From Nocardioidaceae bacterium SCSIO 66511 (GTDB lineage: Bacteria; Actinomycetota; Actinomycetes; Propionibacteriales; Nocardioidaceae): a stretch of DNA of 64,000 nt. The position numbers were made by a program, and so were the translations under genes. The first letter of the stretch is position 1, and every line of letters starts with the position of its first letter. Positions 26,479 to 34,790 of the stretch are shown here, piece after piece. A model generated the notes under the pieces. It did no database searches, was not told where the DNA came from, and worked only from the letters and a program-made list of their open reading frames with translations. Location of the stretch: positions 3,038,001 to 3,102,000 of the forward strand of contig CP095846.1 of the NCBI GenBank assembly GCA_023100825.1. Direction: 5' to 3'.

Positions 26479-27597
26479 TCAGCGCAGACCCGTGTCGCGG
26501 GCCGATGCGAGCGCGATCAGCCGCTCGACGAGTGCCGGGTAGTCGATGCCCGACGCCGCCCACAGCTGCGGGAACATCGACGTCGGCGTGAAGCCCGGCA
26601 TCGTGTTCAGCTCGTTGATGACGACCCGGTCGTCGGGGAGTACGAAGAAGTCGACCCGGCTCAGCCCTTCGCATCCGAGCGACTCGAACGCGCGTACGGC
26701 GTAGGAGCGGATTCGGTCGGCGACGGCGTCGGGGATGTCAGCGGGAATGTTCAATGTGGTCGACCCGTCGAGGTACTTCGCGTCGAAGTCGTAGAAGTCG
26801 TGACCTTCACCCGACGCGACGACCAACTCTCCGGCAACGCTCGCATGCGCCCGCCCGGTCAGGTCTTCCAGTACGCCGCATTCGACCTCGCGCGCACCTT
26901 GTGCGGCGGCCTCGACGATCACCTTCGGATCGTGCTCTTGCGCCAGTGCGACCGCGTCGCCGAGCGCATCGGGTGTGCGTACGAGTGACCCGCCGAAGCT
27001 CGAGCCTGCCCGTGCCGGTTTGACGAACACCGGATAGTGCAGCGACGCCACCGACTCGCGCACGGCGTCGGGGTCGTCCTTCCACTCCCGTGGACGGATC
27101 ACGACGTACGGGAGCTGTGGCAGCCCCTCGGCGGCGAACACGAGCTTCATGTACTGCTTGTCCATACCAACGGCGCTCGCGAGCACTCCCGGGCCGACGT
27201 AGCGGGTGCCGGCCATCTCCAGCAGACCCTGAAGGGTGCCGTCTTCGCCCCATGGCCCGTGCAGGAGCGGGAACACCACGTCGACCGCGCCGAACGTCGA
27301 CGGGGCCGACGCAGACTCGCGTACGACGACCTCGTTGCGCCGCGGGTCGTTGCTGATCGCGATGTCCGGACCGTCCTCGGTGAGCTCAGGGAGCCCGCCG
27401 GCCTCCAGTACCTGCGGCTCACCGGGCTGCAAAACCCAGCGGCCCTCCCTCGTGATGCCGATCGGCACGACCTCGTACCGATCTGTGTCGATGGCGCGCA
27501 TCACCTCCCGCGCGGTCAGGCAGGAGACGCCGTGCTCGCTCGACTTGCCGCCGAAGACGACGGCGATACGGGGGCGGTGGGTGGATTCGCTACTCAT
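26479..27597 (-). CDS. ddl: D-alanine--D-alanine ligase
   Basis: A 372-residue ATP-grasp ligase supplying D-Ala-D-Ala for peptidoglycan. Motifs include VVFGGKSSEHGVSC, PLLHGPWGEDGTLQGLLE, FVKPARAGSSFG (ATP-binding loop), and FFVLPDDRVVINELNTMPG with the metal-binding Glu and Asn. The start MSSESTHRPRIAV at 27597 is supported by family length. It diverges from the cystathionine gamma-lyase-type gene with a 55-base gap and meets the Lrp-type gene tail to tail. Confidence 0.96.
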   Translation of the reverse strand: MSSESTHRPRIAVVFGGKSSEHGVSCLTAREVMRAIDTDRYEVVPIGITREGRWVLQPGEPQVLEAGGLPELTEDGPDIAISNDPRRNEVVVRESASAPSTFGAVDVVFPLLHGPWGEDGTLQGLLEMAGTRYVGPGVLASAVGMDKQYMKLVFAAEGLPQLPYVVIRPREWKDDPDAVRESVASLHYPVFVKPARAGSSFGGSLVRTPDALGDAVALAQEHDPKVIVEAAAQGAREVECGVLEDLTGRAHASVAGELVVASGEGHDFYDFDAKYLDGSTTLNIPADIPDAVADRIRSYAVRAFESLGCEGLSRVDFFVLPDDRVVINELNTMPGFTPTSMFPQLWAASGIDYPALVERLIALASARDTGLR

Positions 27598-27652
27598 CCC
27601 GCACGAGACTACCCGCCCGCGGCGGCCGCGGGCCGCGCGACACAATGTGGCC

Positions 27653-28720
27653 ATGGATGACCCGTTCTCGCCCGAAACCGTCGCCGTCACCGCGGGCCGC
27701 CCGGCCCGGGAGATCGACAACCCGCTCAACACCGCGATCACCCCGGCGAGCACGTACGTCGCCGGTGGCGACCGTGAGTACGGGCGATATGCCAACCCGA
27801 CGTGGGAGGCCTTCGAGGAGGTGCTCGGGCGGTTGGAGGGCGGTCGCGCGCTCACCTTCGCCAGCGGGCTCGCAGCGGTGAGCGCGATCGTCGACCTGAT
27901 CACCCCGGGCGAGAAGGTCGTGGTGCCACGCCACGCCTACCTCGGGGTGCTGACCATCCTGAGCGAACGCGAGCAACGCGGCCTGCTCAACGTCGTACGA
28001 GTCGACGTCGAGGACACCGCACAGGTGGTTGCCGCCTGCGACGACGCGGCGATCGTGTGGCTCGAGTCGCCGACGAACCCGATGCTCGAGGTCGCCGACA
28101 TCGAGGCCATCGCGGCGGCGGCCCACGAGGCGGGCGCCAGAGTCGTCGTCGACAACACCTTCGCCACTCCCCTGGTGCAGCGTCCGCTCGACCTCGGCGC
28201 CGACATCGTCGTGCACTCGGCGACCAAGTACCTCGCCGGTCACAGCGACGCCGTGATCGGCGCGGTCGTCACCCGCGACGACGAGGTGCACAAGGCCATC
28301 GACGAACGGAGGGGCACGCTCGGGTCGACGCCCGGAGTACTCGAGTCCTGGCTGGCCGCCCGCGGCGTACGTACGCTCCATCTGCGCCTCGAGCGCGCCC
28401 AGTCGAACGCCGCCGAACTCGCCCGACGACTCGACGCGCACGATGCGATCGAACGCGTACGCTACCCGGGCTTCGGCTCGATGATCGCGATCGAGGTACG
28501 CGGTGGCGCACCCACTGCGGAACTCCTGACGCGGTCGGGACTCCTGTGGGTGAACGCCACCAGCCTCGGCGGCGTCGAGTCGACCTGGGAACGCCGGCGC
28601 CGATGGTCATCGGAGTCCGACACCGTTCCCGAGAACCTGATCCGGATGTCGGTCGGCATCGAGGACGTCGACGACCTATGGCGAGATCTGGAGACCGCCC
28701 TGGATGGGCTGCCCGACTGA
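27653..28720 (+). CDS. Cystathionine gamma-lyase / synthase family PLP enzyme
   Basis: A 355-residue Cys/Met-metabolism PLP enzyme. The PLP Lys is in [30 protein letters not shown] and [24 protein letters not shown] (shown in parts) are family landmarks. The C-terminal SLGGVEST is present, though the following HP-type loop is altered ([11 protein letters not shown]). It is shorter than typical CGL/CGS by about 25-30 residues. Likely splits cystathionine or a similar thioether, but lyase, synthase and methionine gamma-lyase cannot be told apart here. An in-frame GTG six bases upstream is an alternative start. Confidence 0.85.
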   Translation: MDDPFSPETVAVTAGRPAREIDNPLNTAITPASTYVAGGDREYGRYANPTWEAFEEVLGRLEGGRALTFASGLAAVSAIVDLITPGEKVVVPRHAYLGVLTILSEREQRGLLNVVRVDVEDTAQVVAACDDAAIVWLESPTNPMLEVADIEAIAAAAHEAGARVVVDNTFATPLVQRPLDLGADIVVHSATKYLAGHSDAVIGAVVTRDDEVHKAIDERRGTLGSTPGVLESWLAARGVRTLHLRLERAQSNAAELARRLDAHDAIERVRYPGFGSMIAIEVRGGAPTAELLTRSGLLWVNATSLGGVESTWERRRRWSSESDTVPENLIRMSVGIEDVDDLWRDLETALDGLPD

Positions 28721-28762
28721 GGCTGGTGCCGTACGCCCGCCCACACCGATGCACGTTGATGC

Positions 28763-29248
28763 TCAGGTCCGGCGATCACCCGCGGCATTGCTCCCCGCTT
28801 GCGCCACGCGGCTCAAGAACGCGTCTATCGTCTCGAGCTGTTCGGCGGTGAAGTCGGCGCACAGCGCGTCGACCGAGTCGTTCATCCCTCGATAACCAGC
28901 GTAGAGCTCCGGGAGTCGATCCGGCAGCGCGCGTACGACGACGGTCCGACGGTCGGCGGCATCGGGATCACGGGACCGCTCAATCCAGCCGCTCTTCTGG
29001 AGTCGGTCGAGGATCCCCGTCAGGGTCGCCGGGTGCAGCCCGGACAACCGGCCTACCGCACTCGGCGTCATCGGCCCACGGCGGGAGATGATATCGAGGC
29101 ACTCCAGGTCGATGGACTTCAGCCCGACGCCGCTACCCACCCGCAGATCGAGCATGGTCAGCTCGTTGTTCAGCGCGCGTAGCGAGTCCTTCACCCGCTG
29201 CTGCAGCCGACGTCGGTTGGCATCTCCCGAACTTCGTCCTGATGTCAT
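28763..29248 (-). CDS. MarR-family transcriptional regulator
   Basis: A 161-residue regulator with a winged helix (MTPSAVGRLSGLHPATLTGILDRLQKSGWIER in parts; wing SRDPDAADRRTVVV). It diverges from the NmrA-type gene across 79 AT-rich bases. CATATGTTA and CATACGTTA (29246-29254, 29262-29270) form a 16-bp-spaced direct repeat overlapping its own ATG, a plausible binding site for autoregulation and control of the reductase. Confidence 0.9.
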   Translation of the reverse strand: MTSGRSSGDANRRRLQQRVKDSLRALNNELTMLDLRVGSGVGLKSIDLECLDIISRRGPMTPSAVGRLSGLHPATLTGILDRLQKSGWIERSRDPDAADRRTVVVRALPDRLPELYAGYRGMNDSVDALCADFTAEQLETIDAFLSRVAQAGSNAAGDRRT

Positions 29249-29270
29249 ATGTTACGGTTTTCATACGTTA
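29246..29270. promoter_or_regulatory. Candidate MarR operator (direct repeat)
   Basis: CATATGTTA and CATACGTTA match at eight of nine bases and are one and a half turns apart (16 bp). The first copy overlaps the MarR start codon. Seen by eye; binding not shown. Confidence 0.35.
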
Positions 29271-29327
29271 TTGGTTTCACACTAAATGGTATCAGTTCCC
29301 GGGCGTCCGGGACGGAGAGGAAGACAG

Positions 29328-30194
29328 ATGACGATCGTTGTGACGGGGGCGACCGGCAACGTCGGCCGATTGCTGGTCAGGCAGCTGATCGCGGGAGGCC
29401 ATCGGGTGCGTGCCGTGACCCGGAGCCGCCTCGGTGCGTCGGCGCTACCCGACCAGGCCGAGATTCACCTCGGTGACCCGAGTAACCCGGACATCATCGG
29501 CGAGGCCATCGACGGGGCGGCTGCGATCTTCGTGAATCCACGCGCGGTCGGAATGGGAGCCGACCGACTGCTTGCCATGGCCGCAGAACGAGGGGTCGGC
29601 CGCGCGGTCGTGCTCTCCGCGACCAATGTGGACGACAATCCGGCACAGCAACCGTCCCGACTCAACGGCGACCGCAACGCGGAGGTCGAGAGAGCCGTCG
29701 TCGACTCGGGGATGGAGTGGGTCGCTCTGCGACCGACGTGGTTCCCGACCAACGCCATCGGCATGTACGCCCCCCAGATTCGCTCGGGCGACGTCGTACG
29801 AGGTGCGTACGCGGACTTCGCCGAGTCGCCTATCGACCTCGCCGATCTCGCGGAGGTCGCCACGCTCGCGCTCACGCACAGCGACCTGGTCGGCCGGAAG
29901 GTAGCGCTGACGGGGCCCGAGTCACTGAATCAGAGAGAGCTCGTCGACCGGCTGGGACAGGCGCTCGGGCGGCCGCTGACCTTCGAGGAGGTGCCGCCGG
30001 AGATCGCCCGTCAAGGGATGCTCGCCGCCGGCCTGAACGAGGACTTCGTCGACGCCTACTTCGCCCGCATGCGGCGAGGCATCGGTGTGCCGGCAGCAGT
30101 CGGCCCGGAGCTCGAACGACTCCTCGGGCGGCGGCCGGCCACGTTCGCCGAGTGGGCCGTACGCCATACTCACGCCTTCGACACGGCGGCGTGA
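29328..30194 (+). CDS. NAD(P)-binding NmrA/epimerase-like oxidoreductase
   Basis: A 288-residue atypical short-chain dehydrogenase. The Rossmann motif is VVTGATGNVGRLLVRQL at the N terminus, with DPSNPDIIGEAIDGAAAIFV and VEWVALRPTWFPTN-like segments of the NmrA/quinone-reductase group. ATG at 29328 has GAGAGGAAG upstream. NAD-dependent epimerases of this kind are one of the three partner types reported for ECF41 sigma factors, and an ECF41-type gene lies 3.6 kb away. Confidence 0.85.
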   Translation: MTIVVTGATGNVGRLLVRQLIAGGHRVRAVTRSRLGASALPDQAEIHLGDPSNPDIIGEAIDGAAAIFVNPRAVGMGADRLLAMAAERGVGRAVVLSATNVDDNPAQQPSRLNGDRNAEVERAVVDSGMEWVALRPTWFPTNAIGMYAPQIRSGDVVRGAYADFAESPIDLADLAEVATLALTHSDLVGRKVALTGPESLNQRELVDRLGQALGRPLTFEEVPPEIARQGMLAAGLNEDFVDAYFARMRRGIGVPAAVGPELERLLGRRPATFAEWAVRHTHAFDTAA

Positions 30195-30236
30195 TGTCCG
30201 GCGTTGATGCCCCAATCCGAGTTGGCTGATGCGAAC

Positions 30237-30283
30237 GTGCGAGCCGTACCACCACCCCCCTGCCGCGGTGGTACGGCTCGCAC
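30237..30283. terminator. Strong bidirectional terminator
   Basis: A perfect 17-bp stem: GTGCGAGCCGTACCACC (30237-30253) with its complement (30267-30283) and a 13-base loop. It separates the convergent NmrA-type and AhpD-type genes. Confidence 0.85.
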
Positions 30284-30297
30284 CCGATCGACGTCGG

Positions 30298-30777
30298 CTA
30301 TGCCGAGTGCGCCTGACCGGGCTGGTAATCGCCGGCGGGCTGCTTGTTGATGACGTTGAAACGGTTGAAGCTGTTGATGATCGAGATCTGCGCGAGCAGA
30401 GCACCGACCTCTTCCTCGTCGAAGTTCGCAACGACGTCCGCCCACGCATCGTCGGTAACGCCTCCGGCGCCGTCGGCAATGCGCGTACCCTGCTCGGTCA
30501 GCTCGAGGGCGGCGCGCTCCGCCGGGGTGAACACCGTTGCCTCCCGCCAGGTCGCAACCAGGTTGATCCGTGCGGCGGTCTCACCGGCATGCGCTAGGTC
30601 CTTTGCATGCATGTCGGTGCAATAGCCACAGCCGTTGATCTGGCTGGCCCGAAGGTTGACGAGCTCTCGCGTCGAAGCCGGCAGTTTCGAGTTGATGACC
30701 GCCTGCCCGGCGGCGCCGATGTGCTTGAACACCTTCATGGCCGTCTCGTTCTGGAATGGGTTGATACGCGGTTCCAT
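30298..30777 (-). CDS. AhpD-like carboxymuconolactone decarboxylase family protein
   Basis: A 159-residue helical protein with the AhpD active-site signature NGCGYCTDMHAKD: a CxxC pair with a His five residues after the second Cys. Such proteins act as alkylhydroperoxidases with the CxxC as thiol relay. AAAAAAGGAG lies five bases before the ATG, an exceptionally clear start. Carboxymuconolactone decarboxylase-like proteins are the commonest partners of ECF41 sigma factors. Confidence 0.92.
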   Translation of the reverse strand: MEPRINPFQNETAMKVFKHIGAAGQAVINSKLPASTRELVNLRASQINGCGYCTDMHAKDLAHAGETAARINLVATWREATVFTPAERAALELTEQGTRIADGAGGVTDDAWADVVANFDEEEVGALLAQISIINSFNRFNVINKQPAGDYQPGQAHSA

Positions 30778-30852
30778 TACTTCTCCTTTTTTGTGATTGC
30801 CAGTTGCGCGGGAGATGCGCAACCGTCTGATCGGGTCGGGCCTGAGCCGCGT

Positions 30853-31290
30853 CTACGACTCACCCGAGCCGAGCTGCTTCAGCAGGGCAAGGACGTTGAC
30901 GACGCCTCGCGTCTCGGCGATTCGTCCCTCGACGAATCGGAGGATGAAGATCTCGTCGTACGTGACCGACGCACCGGCCGCAGGTACGCCCATGTAGTCG
31001 TCACCGGTGTGCGTGCCGCGTACGGTCTGTCGCGAGACGACTTTGTCGTCCTTGGCGATCAGATCCTCGCTGGTGATGAGCAGGTCAGGAAATGCTCGGT
31101 GGAGCATCAGATTGACCTGCTTCACCGCCTCCGCCCCGGTCGCTTCGATCGGCAGCGGCGTGCCCATGTCGACGTCGGGTTCGAAGATCTCATCGATCGT
31201 CTCGGCGATCAGATCCTCGTCATGGGTGTTGCTCGCATCGAGCATCCGCTGGTAGATCGCGGTGTTCGCTGCTTCCTCGGGTGTTGACAT
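30853..31290 (-). CDS. SnoaL/NTF2-like protein (ester cyclase type)
   Basis: A 145-residue single-domain NTF2-fold protein, closest in feel to SnoaL-like polyketide cyclases (EAVKQVNLMLHRAFPDL, GTHTGDDYMGVPAAG, YDEIFILRFVEGRIAE). AAAGGAG precedes the ATG. No biosynthetic gene cluster is present, so a small-molecule binding or redox-stress role with its neighbours is as likely as cyclase activity. Confidence 0.85.
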   Translation of the reverse strand: MSTPEEAANTAIYQRMLDASNTHDEDLIAETIDEIFEPDVDMGTPLPIEATGAEAVKQVNLMLHRAFPDLLITSEDLIAKDDKVVSRQTVRGTHTGDDYMGVPAAGASVTYDEIFILRFVEGRIAETRGVVNVLALLKQLGSGES

Positions 31291-31457
31291 CCGAGCTCCT
31301 TTCGTTGCGGCCCGCATGGGGCTCGTACCTGATCGACGAACGCGGGGCCCGTCAGGGGACCGGATGCGCGGGCTAAGAGGCAGGAACCGGGGTCGGGATC
31401 GGTGCCTCGACCCGGCGACAAATCGGTTGCGGGTAGATGCCGTTGCGGACAGGCCGA

Positions 31458-32615
31458 TCAGAGTCGTTCTAGCCGGTTGGCAAGAAACCGGCGCTCGGGG
31501 ATTGATGTCGCGAGCTCGAGTGCTTGGCGATAGGCAACGCGGGCTTCATCACCGCGCCCGAGGCGCCGCAACAGCTCTCCACGGGTCGAGTGGAAGTACA
31601 GATAGCCATCCAGACCGAGGTGGTCGACGGCACGAAGAGCCGAGAGCGGGTCACCGGCCTCGGCGATGGCCACGGCCCGATTGAGCTCCACGACCGCAGA
31701 ACCGGTGAGCTCGGCGAGCCGCTCGTACAGCGTGGCGATCTGCGGCCAGTCGATTCGCTCCCGGGTCTGCAACGACGCGATCGCCGCCTGCACGACGTAC
31801 GCACCGTGACCGCCCGATGCCAACGCGCGGTCGAGCATCGCCCGCCCGGCCAGGAGCTCGTCGGTGTCCCACAGCGAACGATCCTGATCCTCGAGCAGCA
31901 CGAGGTCGTCGCCGGAGAATCGGGCATGTCGGCGGGCATGGTGAATCCGCATCAGGGCCAGCAAACCCTGTGCCTCCGGCTCGCCGGGCAGCAACGCGAC
32001 CAGTACCTGCGCCAAGCTGATGGCTTCGGCGGCAAGGTCGACGCGGCCGCCGTAGCCCGCGTTGTAGATCAGGTAGATGACGGCGAGCACCGCATCCAGG
32101 CGATCCGGCAGCACGTGCTCTCCGGGTACAGCGAACGGGATGCCCGTGGCCTTGATCTTCGCCTTGGCCCGGCTGAGCCGCCGCTTCATCGTCTCCGGCG
32201 CAACCAGGAACGCACCGGCGATCTCAGCGGTCTCCAGTCCGCCGAGAGCCCGCAGCGTCAACGCCACCTGCCCATCCAAAGGAAGCGCGGGATGACAGCA
32301 GGTGAAGATCAGTTCGAGTCGTTCGTCTTTGATCACGGTGTCAGCTGTCCCGTCAGTCGCGGCCTCCTGCGCCGCCAACAAGTGCAGCTTGGAGGTCAGG
32401 GTGCGCTCTCGCCGGATCCGGTCGATCGCCTTGTTCCGGCCGGTTGTCACCAACCACCCACCAGGGTTCGACGGAACACCCGACCTCGGCCACTGGGCCA
32501 CTGCGATCGCAAACGCTTCCTGGGCGGCCTCCTCGGCCCGGTCGAAGTCGCCCAGGTAGCCGATCAGGGAGGCGAGAACCCGGCCCCATTCGTCGCGGAA
32601 GACCTGCTCCAGCAC
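31458..32615 (-). CDS. ECF sigma factor with long C-terminal extension (ECF42 type)
   Basis: A 385-residue protein. Residues 1-165 hold sigma region 2 (GDFDRAEEAAQEAFAIAVAQW, NPGGWLVTTGRNKAIDRIRR) and region 4 (LGGLETAEIAGAFLVAPETMKRRLSRA in parts). The remaining 220 residues are the helical, TPR-like extension typical of the ECF42 group. It is eight bases downstream of a DGPF-motif gene, the known genetic partner of ECF42; no anti-sigma factor gene is present, as usual for this group. Confidence 0.93.
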   Translation of the reverse strand: MLEQVFRDEWGRVLASLIGYLGDFDRAEEAAQEAFAIAVAQWPRSGVPSNPGGWLVTTGRNKAIDRIRRERTLTSKLHLLAAQEAATDGTADTVIKDERLELIFTCCHPALPLDGQVALTLRALGGLETAEIAGAFLVAPETMKRRLSRAKAKIKATGIPFAVPGEHVLPDRLDAVLAVIYLIYNAGYGGRVDLAAEAISLAQVLVALLPGEPEAQGLLALMRIHHARRHARFSGDDLVLLEDQDRSLWDTDELLAGRAMLDRALASGGHGAYVVQAAIASLQTRERIDWPQIATLYERLAELTGSAVVELNRAVAIAEAGDPLSALRAVDHLGLDGYLYFHSTRGELLRRLGRGDEARVAYRQALELATSIPERRFLANRLERL

Positions 32616-32623
32616 GTTCGGCC

Positions 32624-32956
32624 TCAGCGCTGCGCCAAGGGCCTGACCTCGACGACACCGTGCCGTGCAGTCGGCACCCGCACGGCGAGTTCAATCGCCT
32701 CGTCGAGATTGGCGGCTTCGATCAGCGCCACGCCCCCGAGAACTTCCTTGGTGTCCGCGAACGGACCGTCTGTCATCAGCGTCCGACCGCCGCCGACCCG
32801 AACACTGGTGGCCATCTCGGGCGTCGCCAACTGCGCGGCATGGAGCAGGCGGGGGTCGTCGGCCAGTGCGGCATACTCCGCATCGGCCGTTTCTCGCTCC
32901 GCGTCCGACCACGCGTGTTCGGAGCCGGGCACTGCGTAGAACATCAACGCGTACTG
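32624..32956 (-). CDS. YCII-related protein with DGPF motif
   Basis: A 110-residue dimeric alpha-beta-barrel type protein with the family hallmark TDGPFADTKEVLGG and the ending ARHGVVEVRPL. ATG at 32956 has GGAGG five bases upstream. DGPF proteins are typically the targets and partners of ECF42 sigma factors; their biochemical function is unknown. Confidence 0.94.
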   Translation of the reverse strand, partial: QYALMFYAVPGSEHAWSDAERETADAEYAALADDPRLLHAAQLATPEMATSVRVGGGRTLMTDGPFADTKEVLGGVALIEAANLDEAIELAVRVPTARHGVVEVRPLAQR

Positions 32957-33053
32957 CATCGCTTCCTCCATTGCTCAGAGCTCGTCGTACAAGCGACGAA
33001 CGGACTGTTGGTCGTGGGACATCTACGCGATGTCGGTTTCCGGGTCGGGATCG

Positions 33054-33692
33054 TCAGAAGCCGATCGCCTCGCGCAGCAACAGCACCGTGCCGCGCCCGG
33101 GGAAGAACTCCGGGCTGAGTGCGTTCAGGATCAGGATCCGGTTGACGGCGCTGGGCTTCCCGAACGCGTTCATGACGCGGTCGTTCTCCAGCGGGAGACA
33201 GTGCTCCTCGATGCGACGCAGTGCCGTATCGAGGTCGGGTACGACCTTCTGGGCACCGACGACCCAGATGGCGTGGGCGGCGCCGCCGGCGTACCCGACC
33301 AGTTGGCTTCCGCTTGCCGATGCGATCACGAGACTGCCGGACTCCGTGACGGCGTGGACACTGCCGACGATGACATCCGGGCTGGCGATCATCCGCCGCA
33401 TCTCGTCGCGTTGGGTGGTGCGATCCATCGTCAGCCCGCGCGGCCGGACGGCGTCGTATCGTCCGCTGCCGTTGATGTCCGCATCGATTCCCGACAGCCG
33501 GAGGGTCTCGCTCGCCCCGGTGAGTACGCTCGCGCCCTCTGGGATCAGGTCGTTGATGCGGACTCGTGCGGACGCCACGTCGTCGAGAATGTCAACCGTG
33601 AAACCATTCGCAGCGAGTGCGGCGGATGTCCGGTTGAGGCGCTCGGCCGACGCCGGGTCATCAAACGCGGGCGCGGAAGCTGTCGTTGTCAT
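33054..33692 (-). CDS. LUD-domain protein (LutC/YkgG type)
   Basis: A 212-residue protein matching the LUD domain: ASVLTGASETLRLSGI, DVIVGSVHAVTESGSLVIASASG, VVGAQKVVPDLDTALRRIEE. LutC takes part in lactate use in Bacillus, but lutA and lutB are absent here, so lactate oxidation is not supported. It faces the ECF41 gene across a 144-base gap with a palindrome, and GAGGAG precedes its ATG. Confidence 0.87.
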   Translation of the reverse strand: MTTTASAPAFDDPASAERLNRTSAALAANGFTVDILDDVASARVRINDLIPEGASVLTGASETLRLSGIDADINGSGRYDAVRPRGLTMDRTTQRDEMRRMIASPDVIVGSVHAVTESGSLVIASASGSQLVGYAGGAAHAIWVVGAQKVVPDLDTALRRIEEHCLPLENDRVMNAFGKPSAVNRILILNALSPEFFPGRGTVLLLREAIGF

Positions 33693-33751
33693 GCAGTCGT
33701 CTCCTCATGATCGGGTTCCTCTGATCGGGACGACAATGCAGCTCGACGAAA

Positions 33752-33777
33752 TGTCAGGTTGGTGCAGACCTGACGTT
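33752..33777. promoter_or_regulatory. Inverted repeat between the LUD and ECF41 genes
   Basis: GTCAGGT (33753-33759) and ACCTGAC (33768-33774) are perfect inverted copies eight bases apart. Read on the plus strand, TGTCAGG-N15-CGTT resembles the TGTCACA-N16-CGTC promoters reported for ECF41 factors, with one base less spacing. It could be an operator, an autoregulated ECF promoter, or both. Confidence 0.45.
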
Positions 33778-33836
33778 CGTTGGCCCTGTCGTGTCGAATG
33801 GATAGGGCGTAGCGGCGACTGAGGAGAGGAATATCG

Positions 33837-34781
33837 ATGGCGACCAGATCCGAGACTGAACCCGACGGATCCGATCCGCACCTGAGCGCGATCATGAGGG
33901 AACGACGTCGGCTCATCAATCTCGCGTACAGGCTTCTCGGCTCCCTGTCCGAGGCCGAGGATGCCGTCCAGGAGGCGTACGTACGGTGGTATGCCATGTC
34001 TGCGCAGGAGCAGGCGGCCATCGAGTCGCCTGGCGCCTGGCTGAGCACCGTCACCAGTCGCATCTGCCTCAACGTGCTGCGTTCAGCTCGGGCGCGGCGT
34101 GAGACCTACGTGGGCGAGTGGATCCCCGAGCCCCTACCCGACCGCACGGAGTGGGGTGCCGGACCGTCGGCCGCCACCGTCGACGGGACCGACCCCGCGG
34201 ATCGGGTGACCCTCGACGAGTCGATCAGTATGGCGTTCCTCGTGGTCCTCGAGGCGATGACGCCGGCCGAAAGGGTCGCCTTCATCCTGCACGACGTGTT
34301 CCACTATCCGTTCGCCGAGGTGGCCGAGATCGTCGGCCGTACGCCCGCCGCGTGTCGCCAACTCGCCTCGTCGGCACGCCGCCGGATCAGTGCGGCGCAG
34401 TCCACAGCGGCTCCCCGGCCCGAGCAGGCCGACATCGTCCGGGCGTTCAAGCTGGCCTGGCAGGCAAAGGACATCGATGCTCTCCTCGGTCTGCTCGACC
34501 CCGAGGTCCGAGCGATCGGCGACGGCGGCGGCATCGTCAACGCGGTCCTGGATCCGGTCGAAGGACGTGAACAGGTCGCCCAGGCGTGCGTCCACGTCGC
34601 ATCCCAGGGCGCCGCCCTCACGGTGCTCGAACGCACCGTGAACGGCCAGCCCGGCCTGGTCGCTCAGCGCGGCGGCGTCACGGTTGCCGTGTTGGCCTTC
34701 GACATCGTCGACGACCGGATCAAGCAACTGTGGACCGTGCTCAACCCCGAGAAGCTCCAGCAATGGATGACGGACTTCTGA
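33837..34781 (+). CDS. ECF sigma factor with SnoaL-like C-terminal domain (ECF41/SigJ type)
   Basis: A 314-residue sigma factor. Region 2 is YRLLGSLSEAEDAVQEAYVRW, then the linker WIPEPLPDR, and region 4 AERVAFILHDVFHYPFAEVA followed by ACRQLASSARRRI. Residues about 195-310 are an NTF2/SnoaL-like domain with the ECF41 signatures DGGG and NPEKL. In studied members the C-terminal domain both activates and restrains the sigma factor in place of an anti-sigma protein. Confidence 0.94.
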   Translation: MATRSETEPDGSDPHLSAIMRERRRLINLAYRLLGSLSEAEDAVQEAYVRWYAMSAQEQAAIESPGAWLSTVTSRICLNVLRSARARRETYVGEWIPEPLPDRTEWGAGPSAATVDGTDPADRVTLDESISMAFLVVLEAMTPAERVAFILHDVFHYPFAEVAEIVGRTPAACRQLASSARRRISAAQSTAAPRPEQADIVRAFKLAWQAKDIDALLGLLDPEVRAIGDGGGIVNAVLDPVEGREQVAQACVHVASQGAALTVLERTVNGQPGLVAQRGGVTVAVLAFDIVDDRIKQLWTVLNPEKLQQWMTDF

Positions 34782-34790
34782 CTCAGGACA

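Noticed and set aside
33054-33692. Part of a lactate-utilisation (lutABC) operon
   Set aside because: Iron-sulfur subunits LutA and LutB are absent and the neighbours are sigma factor genes.
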